A DNA stretch of 64,000 bases from Tremella fuciformis (taxonomy: Eukaryota; Basidiomycota; Tremellomycetes; Tremellales; Tremellaceae). The stretch lies in NCBI GenBank assembly GCA_032768795.1, contig CP136490.1, positions 8,122,001 through 8,186,000 of the forward strand. Direction: 5' to 3'. The notes below the pieces were generated by a model. That model saw only the letters and a program-made list of their open reading frames with translations. It was not told the DNA's origin and made no database searches. This document shows positions 1-11,212 of this stretch, piece after piece. Position numbers and translations under genes: made by a program. How positions within the stretch are numbered: position 1 is the stretch's first letter; each line of letters starts with the position of its first letter.

Positions 1-1481
1 CCAGTCGAAACCTTCCAGCATATCCTCCACATTCTGCAGAATCGCATCCTCTCCGCCCTCCGTATCAGCCACTGTGAGACCTGCTCCTGGCAATACGCCC
101 GTCCGCGATGTCAGCAGTACCTCTCGTGAGAAGGCCGTGTTGAGCGGGGGAGGGTGGAAAGATTGGCGTCGCTTGACCTTGCCGTCCTGGAACGTAGGCG
201 GTGCGGCGGTCTCTTGCGCGACAGCCGGAGAGGCCGGTATCGTATTGATAGTAGGCCCGGACGGGTGGTCGTCATCCTCGAATACATCCTCGTGACTTGC
301 CGCTCCATTACGCATGTATTCGTCCCTCCCCTTCTCCTGCTGAGGCACTCGAATATCACCTGCGGCCGGTATTCGACGCGCTGATCGTCCTTCACTCTCG
401 CGGGACGAGCTCGGCGCGAGCTGCTCCACCTCTCCGCCCCTATCTCTGCCCCTGTCCGACATTTGGCGTTGCGCCGGTGGCGGGCCTCTGCCGATGCCAT
501 TACCAAACTCCTGCGTCCGAGGCGAAGGTGCTCGCACATCCGCCGCGGACGGCCGGCGAGGGGGCAACATGGAGCTCTCGCCCAACGGCGAGCGCCCAAA
601 ATTCGCTGCGGTCGGTGTGCGCTGATCGTCAAAGGACGGGCGACTTCTGCTCTGAGTCAAGGCAGAACCAGCATCAGAGGGCGGATAGAGGGAACTCTGA
701 GCGCTGTTCATCGATGTGCTCGAACCACTACGAGCAGTGCGCAGGACAGGTGGGGCGAGGTCCATATTGCGGGCGGTCGGGGAGGACGCAAGCTGCCTGT
801 GATCAATCGTCGGCGCTGCGACATCAGCAGCTTGTTCGCGCTCGCGGCTCGAGGATGTCCAGACGCACTGGAAGAGCCGTTGCTGGGCGGCGGAAAGTTG
901 ACCAGCTCGGGCAGCTCGCCCTTCGTATACGACTTGTACACCTTGACGACCGAGTTGAGAAAGTGCGCCTGCTCGCGCGGCTGATCGACGGTCCACTGGT
1001 ACGTTCGTATCGTCATCGTCAACTCGAAGACGTCCTTCTGCAGCACAGTCAGCGTCCCAGCTGCATCAGCGACGGTGAGCCCACCTCGACAATGGCTACG
1101 CGCCGCACGTCCTCCAGCTGCCACGTCTTGCCCTTGGAGAACGTCAAGTTGTTGTTCCGCTTGGCCTTGTGTATCACGCACTTGCCCAGCCGGGTCACTG
1201 CCGATCAATTCAGTCCAATCCGCGCAGCGCTGCGCGTTCGAGGGACGGCGGGGCGGGGAGGAGGAAGAGACCCCGGGGACAGCCTCACCTGCCAGCATGA
1301 GGTAGCGGACCTTGACGTCGCCCTGGTCCTGCTCGTTGACCTTGATGTACGAGATGAGCGTCTCCTCCATGCTCCCGTCTTCGGCCCGCTTCGAGAAGAG
1401 CGAGTTGACAATGTGCTGCCGGGTCTCGTCGCCGTTCGCTGTGGACGCATTGGACGCGTCGCGCGCCCGGGGGGCCGACAT
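1..1481 (-). CDS. SEC3: Exocyst subunit Sec3, N-terminal part (runs off the left edge)
   Basis: Sec3 is the exocyst subunit that binds PI(4,5)P2 and Rho GTPases and marks sites of polarised exocytosis at the plasma membrane. The ATG at 1481 opens the N-terminal PH-like module (SLFSKRAEDGS, ETLISYIKV, YLMLA). After an intron ending near 1200, a second exon reads VTRLGKCVIHKAKRNNN and GKTWQLEDVRRVAIVE. A second intron leads to VFELTMTIRTYQW and VYKSYTKGELPELVNF. A long Ser/Pro-rich linker then runs to the window edge and ends in ILQNVEDMLEGFDW, a motif typical of the start of the Sec3 coiled-coil/C-terminal region. The linker frame differs from the PH-exon frame, so a further junction near 850-910 is required, and I could not place it with canonical sites. 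The rest of the gene lies outside the window. The identity is well supported; the exon map is less certain. Confidence 0.85.
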
Positions 1482-1820
1482 GCTGCAGTCTGCGGATTGC
1501 GATGGGGACGAGAGGAGCTCGACACGGGGAGGGAAGGGAATGCGACTTTGACAACTGGTGTCCGGCTAAGTGACGCAACACCGGTCGACGTCGAGCGGCG
1601 CTCGCCGCCCGCCTTGAAGGCGTCCCAGAACTCTGCCAGAACGGTCATGGTAGGGGGCGAGCATTCATGCAGGGAGACTGGTATAGAGCTCATGAGTAGC
1701 AGAATCTAGTCGTGATTGTATGTGTGGGGACGCGCTTGGGATGTGTTACTGATATATGGTGTCATTGCAATTGTCCAGAACGTGTCATGCCTTCTACTTT
1801 CCCCCTTCTCTTTTCACTGC
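1482..1820. other. Spacer between SEC3 and the kinase gene
   Basis: About 340 bases separate the SEC3 start from the stop of the next minus-strand gene. A minus-strand ATG near 1648 opens a short peptide (MTVLAEFWDAFKAG) upstream of SEC3, but it is in a different frame and has no clear splice into the PH exon. I treat it as leader or promoter sequence. No other gene is visible. Confidence 0.4.
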
Positions 1821-4800
1821 TCACATGCGGATGGCCACAGGTAGTTGCGCGCTGCCTGGGGCGTTCATCTGTTGCGGTGAAGGGAACCTCGGACTGCTCT
1901 GGAGCACAGGTGTGGTCGGCGCGGAGACGGCGAGGCGAGTTGGGGGTGCAGAGAGCGATTGCGGGCCTGGCGTAGCGGGCTTGGTATGGAGTGATTGGGT
2001 GGCGGAGACCGGGCTTGGGCGAGGCAGAGAGGTGCCTTCAATAGCATCTCTGAGCTGCTGGAAGATGACTGATCTAGTCAGCTCACGCTTCGCTTGAGAA
2101 TGCAATTGAGACTGACATTTGAAGCTTGACTGAGCGCCTTTCTCCTGTGTAAGGGAGACAAGGGTGTTGTAGCCACCCGATGTATTTTGTGTGGACCGAG
2201 AGAACTCGATGCGGAATCGTACGCTCTTGACGCCATCTGTATCATCAGTACAGGTAGCAGCAGGGGCCGCCGGGCGGAAACCCACCTCTATAGTCCTCGT
2301 AGCGACATTTGAGTGCTCGCAGACCATCAATCTCGACAGTCATGACCTGAACGCCCATGTCAGAGAGCAGCTTTTTCGCCCTATCACGTGTGTTGCCAAT
2401 GTTGTCGTGAGACAGCAAAGTGCAGCTAGCCGGGCGGAACGAGAACAAATTGTTGAACCAGCTCCTCTTGGGGCTCGGCGAGACACCAGCACTCGCGAGA
2501 GGCGGCTCGAGGTTGAAGCCCAGGCCTGCTCCCAGTTCGATAGGCTGCGGCTTGGCCTTCTTCTTCTTGAGCATTCCAAACCCGTCCTGTGCCCGATGTG
2601 CGCCGAAGCCGGACGACTTGCTGCCCCACGAGGCCGTCGTGGGGTCGACGGGCGTCTGGTCTGCCGCGTCGAGCACGACATACGACTCGTCCCTCTGCAG
2701 GGTGGTGGCGACGGAGAGAGGGCGAGCTGGTGCTTGTGGAGCAGGGCGCGTGGGAGCCAGGCGCGAAGCACCGCGTGGCGGCGGTAGAGGAGCGGCACGC
2801 TGAGCTTGTAGGGATTGGTGGTGATTCGGCTCTGCCCACACCATCGGGTTCGGGCTGTAGAGTCCGGGCGACATGATCGGCTCGCCATATGACGTGGCTG
2901 AGGTACCGCGGTGCGAGGAACCTGCGGAAGAGGCATAACTCCACCGGTTGTTTCCGGTCGTGATGGGGTACAAGCCAGGTCGAGCACCATGCGCCGGAGC
3001 TGCGCCGATACCCAGACCGATAAGAGGCGAGGTTTGGCCGGCATGAATGGAAGGGCTGACATTCGAGTGCAGAGAGGCGACTTCGGTATCGTCATCGTCG
3101 GCATCGGCAAACTGGTTCGGGTCAAGCTCAACAGCTGTGACCGCGGGAGAGCTTGGAGGGACACCACCGCCGTTGGCATACGCGAGGTACGCCTGGTAAT
3201 CGGTGCCCAAGATGGCAGACGAAGACGAGGAGCCAGAAGCGACCGAAGATCGAATGTTCATGGTGTTGAGCTGACTGGCAACCTCGTTGAAGAAGTGCTG
3301 CAACTGCGAGTCCTGAACCTGCGGCACGTTGAGTGGTCCGAGCTGGGCTGAATCCATCATGTTGGGTGTCGCGATGATCTCTGATCTGGGCCGTGGAGAT
3401 GGTGATGGCAGCGGAGGCGGGAGCATCTCCTTTGTAGGTGTTGCCTCTTGGAGGATGATGGCAGGTGTATGAGCACCGGCGGTATCGCTCGATGCAGCAG
3501 AGCCGTTCCGAGGCGACATGGGCGGTCGCGGACCAGCGGGAGACCTGGGAGGCGGGGCTGCCAGAGTGCTCTGCCTCTTGGCAGCTGCAGGTGAAGAGGG
3601 CACGCCAGCCGCTTTCTTTGGAGTGGGCGCCTGGGGTCGCTGGACAGGGATGCGCTCTTGAATGGTCTCGTTCTCCCCAAGAGGCGCCAATTTGGGTTTC
3701 TGGGCGATCTGGGGTGCAGCGCCCTTCCGCTTGGCAGGGGATGGGCCGGATGAAGACGCTTGTCTGCGAGCTTGTCGCCTAGCTCGTGCCTCGGCATCCT
3801 CTTCATCGTCCATGTTGTAGTTCTCGAGATGCTTGTTGCGGTACTTGATCAGCAAGTGGTAGATAGCCTTCTCCCATGTCTTGTCCCGGCTCATTAGTGC
3901 CGCAACTATCTCATCGTCTGAGGCGCCGTGCCATAGAGTCTTCAGGTTGCCCATGATATCGGGGTCGATCTCGGCTGGCGAGTTTACTGGCCGTTCGACC
4001 TCAGTCAGCGAAGGTGGCGAGACAAACTGCCTGCCAGGAATAGGTCGTGGCGGCCGGGACACGAAGAATGGGTGGACCAAAATGTCAGGCATCTATGTTG
4101 TCAGATCATGACATGACTGAGTCCATGAGACGCACGGTGATACGGGTCTCTGGGTCTTTCTCCAACATGCGAGAAAGGAGATCGCGAGCGGGGCCTTTGA
4201 TCTCGTCTGGCATGTCAAACTTGCCGATCTTGACCTTTTGCAGCAAGGAGCGAATGTTGTCGTCATCGAATGGCAGCCGCCCGGTGAGCAGAGCGAACAG
4301 AATGATACCGCAAGACCAGATATCGCTGGCGTTACCGTGGTACGCCTTGCCCTGACAGCAGTCAGCAGTGCTCCCTCAGCGGAGAGGTCTACTCACGGCA
4401 ACAATTTCTGGCGAGGCATAATGCGGGCTCCCGCAGGACGTCTCGAGCATACGCTCGCCCGCTTCCCACGCAGCCATACCGAAGTCGGCGACCTTGATGT
4501 TCTTGTCTTTGTCAAGGAGGAGGTTCTCAGGTTTCAAGTCTCTGTGGCAGATGTTGAACCGGTGGCAGTAGTCGACGGCGTGGATGATCTGCTGAAAGTA
4601 GTGCAGTGCCTCAGAAACAGGTAGCCGTCCGCGCTTGACCAAGTAGTCGAACAATTCACCGCCTGGGACATACTCCATGATGAGGTACCTAGCCTGTCAG
4701 GAATCGAAGACGCTCGTCTGCAGGCCCGACTCACAGCTCCTGAGATGTCTCCCACACGTCGTACAGGCTGAGGACATTTGGGTGGTCGATGAGCTTCATG

Positions 4801-5185
4801 ATGACAATCTCCCTCTCGATCCCCAGCAGGACCTTGTCCTGTCTCGCTCCGGCATCCGTCATCGACATGCGCGACTCCATGATCATCCCCTTGGGCACGA
4901 TTTTGATTGCAGCATATTTGCCTGTGATGGCATGTTTGGCGATCTTGACCCGGCCTGTTTGTCAGCGTATGCCATTTGGTTAAGATCGCTCGAGTGAGGC
5001 GTCGCGACGAAAACAGTGCACGCACCAGATGAGCCCTTGCCGATGGTCCTCCCGATCCTCCACTGCCCGATCATGGCCTTGTCATCCCGGCCTCCTGCCG
5101 AGGAGGCAGTCTTCTTCCGCTGCACCGATCCGTGGTGCTTTGAGCTCGACGGCTGAGCGTAGCTCTGGCTTGCGACCGCCGCCAT
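1821..5185 (-). CDS. Hsl1/Gin4/Nim1-type Ser/Thr protein kinase
   Basis: This is a septin- and morphogenesis-linked kinase of the Hsl1/Gin4/Kcc4 (Nim1/Cdr2) family, which in yeasts couples bud-neck or cell-size signals to mitotic entry through Wee1. The ATG at 5185 starts a short tail, then the kinase: glycine loop [36 protein letters not shown], catalytic [21 protein letters not shown], and the activation segment [14 protein letters not shown] that is diagnostic of the family. Later exons give [20 protein letters not shown] and [12 protein letters not shown], then [11 protein letters not shown] long Ser/Pro-rich tail follows. The C-terminus ([19 protein letters not shown], then after an intron near 2240-2290 [14 protein letters not shown]) resembles a KA1-like membrane-binding domain. 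At least five introns of 40-60 nt close in frame. The stop at 1821 follows AIRM. Confidence 0.88.
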
Positions 5186-6215
5186 GATGCCTTGCAGCTC
5201 CTCCGACGGTCACTCAGCCGTTGGTGATATCGAGGTGTTCGATCCCTCGCCAGCAGCCTGAAAGGCTCGATTGTTTGCGTCCTCCTTCTCAAACCTTGAC
5301 CGCTCCCTCAAATCGTCTACAAGTATTTGTGCTGCGTCGCTGTTCGTCTCGATGTCGTGTGCGATGCAAGATGCTGGTCGCAATGCTGCCGATGCTTCCA
5401 GCGGTCAATGAACGAATGACAGCAAGGACAAAAGAAGCAGTGAGAGAAAGATCAGTGACAGCAGTCAATCGACACACTCAGCCAAGCAGGCAGCGGGGGG
5501 AAGGGGTCGTCGTTCCGCATCGCTGCGCCCACCTCCCAGCGGGAAAGAGAACTCTGCCTGTACGAGCGCCCACTCCTTGCGCCCAAGCTAGCGATCCCAA
5601 CAATCCTGATGCTCCGTACGTCTCGTGGCGCATATCACCCGCCGTCGTTCGAGCGCCCTGAGTTGTGCGGGCCAGAGAGGAAAATCAGCCGCGTCACACA
5701 CCCCTGCTTCCCCAGCGGGCTGTTCGAGTGAGGGGGTTGTTTGCACGCATTGCCAGCGCTTCCGCCCTGAAGCCATGGTCAGCAGCACATGGCCTGTTGT
5801 TTGGTGAGTGTTTGCGAGAACCCCGGAGAGCAGAACGATGACATGTTCCATCCGACGAGTCTCCGATAGTTGTTTGGCCCGGACCTAGCTGCTTGTGGCA
5901 CTTCACAGGCCGAGGCCTTCGTACAGGCTCAAAGACGTCGTAGCGTCTCGACGTCATGATGCATGGGAGAGTGGCACTGAGCATCATGCAGAGCTGCATC
6001 GACGATCCACTGCCGGCGACCAGCGACCTCAGAGCTGCATGACTCGAGCACGAACGTGGCAGCACCGGAGCAGCTCGATATCACGACAATATTGTACAGC
6101 TAACAATGCACAACAACATGTCAAAGATATATGTCTTTGCTACCATCCTGCCGCTTGTCCTATGCTCTACTTCTCCAACACGACAAGACAAGTCTGTCGC
6201 AAGCTCTCAACATCA
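5186..6215. other. Intergenic region upstream of the kinase gene
   Basis: About 1 kb lies between the kinase start and the end of the Sel1-repeat gene. Six-frame reading shows only short unrelated ORFs with no recognisable motif or splice pattern. It probably holds the kinase promoter and 5' leader and the 3' UTR of the Sel1 gene. No RNA gene or repeat is seen. Confidence 0.4.
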
Positions 6216-8500
6216 CTACTTTGTGTACTTATCCTGACTCATCAGCACGGACCGATTTTCCGCTTGACGACAACAGACCTTGTATATCCAAGACAACCCA
6301 AGAGTATTCTTCGACCCGTGATCCACAGCCATACGATACCACTTGGCTGCCTCTTTCCTACTTGATCAGCTGACGATCTGCAAGGCCTTGAAGCGACAAT
6401 AACTCACATGTCTTTCTTGATTCCGTTTGAGCCTTTCGATAGCAAGAATCCCATTTCTGCGATGAGCGCAATCTCTTCGCATACCATAGATCACACTCAC
6501 GTTCTTGCGAACCGACGTCGCCCAGACTAGCAGCACACCGTAGGTACCGTAAAGCAGCATCAGGTGTCTTCTTGACGCCTGCCCCTTGCAAGTAGGCATT
6601 GCCCAACTCGGACATGCACGCAGCAAGGTCTTTCTGGCATAATGAGCAAAGAAGGAGTTGTCACCATCGGGTATGCTCACTAAAACAGCACCTTTGCGTT
6701 TGGGCGGTAGCTGCTGAATATCGGTCGACAACATATACTCCGCTCCCCCATCGAAAAAGGCCTCGTTACAGGCTTGATGCAGCTCCGCTACCGCTCGCTT
6801 GTCATTCTGTGCGACACCTTGACCCAGCTTGAAGCAAAGTCCTGGACTCTCAGCATGACCAAACCTGTACAGGATGGTATAGGCTCACCCCAGTGTATGC
6901 GTCCGCGGATGTTCCCGCCCTCGGCAGCTTTCATAAAGTACCAGACGGCCTTGGCAGCGTCACCCCGCGCCTTAGCTTCCAGTCCGTCCTCGACAAAATC
7001 GTCAGGGGTCTTCCCTCCTTCTCCTGCCCCATGGCCCCGCTTGACCGGTTCGCTGATGGTTCTCTCGCGAGGATCCCGCTCCTTCTCCAGCTTCGAGAGG
7101 GAGACTTTGTGATACCGCCCGTTCGGAAAAGCAAGGTCTTTGGGCGATGGGCCGAAGCCCAGAGGAGGGGTGGCAGTCGGCGTCGTCGGCGAAGAGCCAT
7201 CGGGGCCAAGCTCGTAGAATGAGTACGCCATAGACTGGAATGACATGTGAGAATTGCGGGACTGGCCTTGCGCCATGAATGGCGGCCGAGGCAGATCATC
7301 CTCGTCCTTCAATGCCACCATGATTGGCCCTTGAGGTGCACTGGACGGAATAGCGGGTGCAATTCGTGTGTGGTCTGGTAAAGGGGAACCGTCTGCGGTC
7401 CAACGTCCGTTAAGCGGCGGACGCAAACTTGTATTCCCTTGGGTGATGGACGGCTGGAGCGGTCCGCGCCGAGCTGCCGGCTGCAAGACGGTCGGGTGTG
7501 ATATCGAGGGTGCGGTCACAGTTGATGGGGAACTAGCCTTGCTCGAAGATCTGGTCCGACTTTTTGGACTCGCTGGGGCGACCATGGAGTCGAATGTGAG
7601 AGGCGGTGGGGGAGCCTTGCGCAGAGCCACTGGCTTCTTGAGTCGTTTGCCCTCTGCCTTCATTGAGGCTTTGAGCTTCGCAAGCCGCTTGCTCGGCGAT
7701 GACTTCTCCCCACCGTCCCCGTTCATCGCCTCGGGCGCGTCAGCGTCGAGCCACTCGAAATTCGCCTCGTCTTCTCCCCAATCTTCTCCCTGCTCGCCAT
7801 GTATGCTGAGGGTGTCCTGAGCTAGCTCCTCGTGAGGTAGATGTGCAGCGACTTCGCGGGCTTCAGGTCGCGAGTGGGAGCGAGGTCGCCGACCGACCTG
7901 AGGTCTCAGGTGTGGATACGAGGTGGATTGTTGGAGGAGATGCTCGGCAGCGGCGCGAGCAGGCGATGGAGGTGCAGGAAGGTTGCGGGACCGGACGACG
8001 AAGGTCTTCTTCTTCGGAGTGACCTGTCCCGTGTCGTCTCCTCCACTCGAGGACGACTGAGAAGGTCCAGCATGACTAGTAGCGAAGTAGTCAGCCTGCT
8101 GAAAGGCGACTGCTCGCGGCGTCGTGGCGCCCTCTTCGTCGTCCTCCTCCTCCTCGCTGTCTCCATGCGAGATCGTGCTCAAAGACGCCATAGAATCGAC
8201 CGAGTAACGCGACTTTGACCTCTGGAACAAGTTGAAGTCGATCGGCGGTACAACGGGACCTGACGTGCTCGCAGTGGTCTGTCGCAGAGAAGAGGACGTC
8301 GACGAGGATGCCACTGGCCCCTGCTCGTCAGACACGTCTTGTGCGACGCTTGTGACGCGTACGGGCAACAGGTCTGGCTGTATTCTGAGGGCTGTGAGCG
8401 GCGAGTTGATGCCCCTAGCCCCAGCGAGATCTGTAGCAGACCGCATTCTGCCCATTGGCTGGGGGCCAGCGTGTCGAGCTGAAGGTGGCTGTACTGCCAT
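6216..8500 (-). CDS. Sel1-repeat protein with long disordered N-terminus
   Basis: Sel1-like repeats are alpha-helical TPR relatives that act as scaffolds; fungal members include chitin-synthase activators (Skt5/Chs4) and Dsf2. The first exon (8500 to about 6890) encodes roughly 535 residues rich in Ser, Pro and basic patches, ending with a helix pair (EDGLEAKARGDAAKAVWYFM). Spliced exons continue the solenoid: LCFKLGQGVAQNDKRAV, MSELGNAYLQGAGVKKTPDAA, LRYLRCAASLGDVGSQE, GFLLSKGSNGIKKDM and KEAAKWYRMAVDHGSKN. Introns of about 45-50 nt with tidy phases join these blocks, which supports the model. The stop is set at 6216-6218 by reading through the last exon, but a further intron there is possible. 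The family is sure; the specific role is not, and Skt5-like and Dsf2-like functions are both possible. Confidence 0.75.
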
Positions 8501-9062
8501 GTTCGCCTGCGCAGAGCCCTCTCAGCCGACAGAGTAGAGAGCAAACGCGACTGAAAGAGCGATCGAGAGTCGGCTTTCGAGGGTGCTGTGCAGGTGTTGG
8601 AGCCGACGCCAAGGCCAGGAAGAGCAACGTAAAGATAAGATTTGGGGTCCGTCTCTCTTTGGCTTTGCCTGTTGCTTTTCGTCTGCGTTTTCGTTCTGTC
8701 TGTCCGCACCGAGACAGCGCGGAAAGAGATGCAGTGTGCAGCAAGAAGGCCACGACACGGCAAAGGTGTCGCGTGGTCGAGCTCGACTCTGTGCGAGAGC
8801 TCAATGCTGAGCTTCCCCGAGGCTACCTCCTTTGATTGCCGCCCAAACAAGGTGACAGGTCCCCCCATATGCTCGAGATGCACTCGGGGGTCAGGCAGTG
8901 GTTTCAAGCCAGCAAACGAGGGTCCTTGACGACGAGGGGCTGATGGATCGGCGACGACGCCCTTGACGACGCCGAGGAGGGTTCACCTGCTTTGATTGAC
9001 ATGACTTCTGACACCTCCCCTTCTAACCGTACAACCACCCGTCGAACAGCGGCATCATCAAG
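8501..9062. promoter_or_regulatory. Divergent intergenic region between the Sel1 and Myb genes
   Basis: This 560-base stretch separates two genes transcribed away from each other, so it should contain both promoters and leaders. On the Myb side it holds a short upstream ORF (9001-9066). No conserved operator or TATA element could be named with confidence. Confidence 0.4.
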
Positions 9063-9066
9063 ATGA
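9001..9066 (+). promoter_or_regulatory. Upstream ORF overlapping the start of the Myb-like gene
   Basis: An ATG at 9001 opens 21 codons (MTSDTSPSNRT...) and stops with the TGA at 9064-9066. This stop overlaps the main ATG at 9063-9065 as ATGA. Such stop-start overlap is a known arrangement for translational control by termination-reinitiation. Whether the transcript begins upstream of 9001 cannot be seen from sequence alone. Confidence 0.45.
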
Positions 9067-9613
9067 AAGACCGAAAGCCCTGCGTGCAAGAGTTCGCAGC
9101 ATCGCGAGAAGACACAGGCCCCGCCTATCTGCCCTCGCCCTCCCCTTCTCCCGCTCGAGCCGCCAAGCGCAAGAAAATCGCCTCCAGCAACGCGGCCGAG
9201 AGGAAGAAAGGCGCAGCATCTGTCAAAGTCGAAGGTGGCCATGGGGGAGCCGGCGGGCCGAAGAGGGGTTCGTGGACGAAGAAAGAGGTGCGGCAACTGT
9301 GGGACGCGCTTGGTCTCGTACCCGTAAGTCGAGTCGGTTTACAGACCATCCCGATATGCTCTAGTCGACCCTAGCTAAGCGTACTCCCAGCTCAAGGGCA
9401 TCAACTGGTCCGACGTCGCTGACAAGGTGGACGGACGTGACAAGCTTGTGAGTATTGAAAAACGGCCCCGCGCTGAATGTTGTGGCTGACGAGACAGTCG
9501 TGTCAGAACAAGGTAGGTCGGGGGTATAGCAGGTTGGGTGCTCACCCAGTACATAGTGGCGATACGATCTGCTCCCAAAGGTCCAAGCCTTCATTGACAG
9601 TCTGGGCGAATAA
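9063..9613 (+). CDS. Small Myb/SANT-like DNA-binding protein
   Basis: Four exons splice into one small protein. Exon 1 gives a basic Lys/Ser-rich tail (ARAAKRKKIASSN) and then RGSWTKKEVRQLWDALGLVP. After an intron (donor gtaagt near 9325, acceptor before 9391) come LKGINWSDVADKVDGRDKL, SCQNK (a 15-nt exon) and WRYDLLPKVQAFIDSLGE before the TAA at 9611. The spaced Trp residues (W..., W.DVA..V, CQNKW) match a Myb/SANT three-helix fold, suggesting a nuclear DNA-binding or chromatin protein. The in-frame closure of three introns and the intact Trp pattern make the exon model strong. An upstream ORF overlaps the start codon. It ends 39 bases from the convergent neighbour. The target sequence and pathway are unknown. 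Confidence 0.75.
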
Positions 9614-9651
9614 GCCATTATAGCACACTCCAGGATTATGCATCGTCGCAA

Positions 9652-10988
9652 TCAGGCCCATTCAAGCTTGGCGAGTCGGTTCTTATACGCGCCACTATCG
9701 TCTACATATGTCCATCCCAGTAGTAGCTCCATCTCATCTGTGCCCAAAAACCCAGGGAACGCCTGACCCGCGTAGCATGGAAAGCTGCCCGCCTCGGCCT
9801 TATAGAAATCAGTGTTGGCGCTCCAGTTGTACAGCGTCCCGTCGAGGGAGTAACGGAAACGAAACGTCGAGTCGAGGTTGGATATGTACACCAGGGCATA
9901 TGTCTGGTGCGTCGTCGACCAGAACATGGTGCCCGATCCGGTGTTGTCTTTGTCGGGCAAGATGTTAAGACTCGGATCGTCGTCCGGCAAGGAGGACGAC
10001 CACGTCTTGCTCGAAGGCAGATAGTATGAGTATGTTGACAGCTTGGCGACGGAGGCAAGCGGGACTCTGGCCATTGCCAATCCACCCGAGGTTAGCTCGG
10101 CAAACAGGTAGACGTTGCCATCGTCATTGTGTAGTCGTATAGCGGCATAAGACCCGAAAGCCAATTGGTCGGCCTGCACATCAGCCACGGCTGAAAGCTC
10201 AGAGGAGAAGCTGACAGCGAACAGCTGGCCAACTGTGCGCTCCGCCACCGGTTCATCGCCCACCGTCAACGTGACCAGGGTATTATATAGGCTTTTATAA
10301 GTGACGGCTCCCAAGCTGGACACGTCGACCTCGGCAAGCGAAGGAAATATTATTGCTTGATTGCCGGACGTGGGCACCAGGCCCTGGTCTGGCCAAAGCG
10401 CTATTCGTTGCTTTGAGCCACCAGACGCTGCATTGTCCCAGCGCTGCTTGTTCTCTTGGATCTCCTCGGAGGTGAACGGAATTGCCAACGAAACATTCGA
10501 TGGCGATCCGACGTAGAAGTCTGTGACTGTCAATGGCGTAGAGGGATTGAACTAGGACATCAGCCGGATTGGACAAACCCGTTGGGAGCACGCACATAGG
10601 CCGCCGTGTTGGACACGAATGTCGAGGACGTCTCGCTGTCGCAGAAGAGAAACACGTTCTTGCCATTCACTTGTCCACCTGCAAATCCGTCTCGGGAGAC
10701 ATCGGACGACGATCCCGCATCACCGAGGACTGTCACGGCTTTCACGCTCGGTTTGACTATTGTCGCGCTCGACTTGCTCGTTAGTCCCAAGGATCTGGAG
10801 GAAAGGAGGGGCGTTGATGAGGATGTTGCCTTAAGGGAAGTAGAAGTCACATGCGAGGTCACCGCGCTGGTTGTCTTTGAGGCTGTAACAGATTTGGACG
10901 TCATGGAAGTGGGGTGGTTCTTGGCGGCGCACACTCCGGCAAAGGCGGGCCGACTGAGGATAAGAGTGGCCCAGATAACGCCCAACAT
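9652..10988 (-). CDS. Secreted protein with DUF4185/GH43-like propeller domain
   Basis: The ATG at 10988 starts a classical signal peptide (MLGVIWATLILSRPAFAG), followed by a Ser/Thr-rich linker (repeated TSK/SVT/SST) likely to be O-glycosylated. The catalytic-fold region begins with VTVLGDAGSSSDVSRDGFAG and NGKNVFLFCDSET, which resemble the RDGG...G..vwvFgDt signature of DUF4185-type five-bladed propellers, relatives of glycosidases. A 43-nt intron (donor gtgcgt after SNTAAY, acceptor before FNPSTPLTV) joins the second exon, which ends NRLAKLEWA and a stop. The protein is probably extracellular or wall-bound and may bind or cleave glycans; no catalytic residues can be assigned. A longer ORF upstream of 10988 is in frame, but the signal peptide favours this start. 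Confidence 0.7.
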
Positions 10989-11212
10989 GTCGGAGGTGAC
11001 CTCGCGACGAGAAGGAACAGTGTGCGGCGATGACGGTGCCGCGCTGAGGATGACAATAGCATGAGTAAATGGATGCCCACCGTCAGTCACAGCATGTGAT
11101 CAGTCCCACAATCTGCCCCGTGAATTGGTATCGTCAAAGGAGGTCTCCTTTCAGGCAAGGTTGGGCTTTGAGATGGATGACGCCCAGTGATACATTTGAG
11201 GGTCATTCTGAC

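Noticed and set aside
111..632. Minus-strand Arg-rich frame of 173 codons
   Set aside because: It is a shadow frame of the SEC3 linker; the true frame continues to ILQNVEDMLEGFDW.
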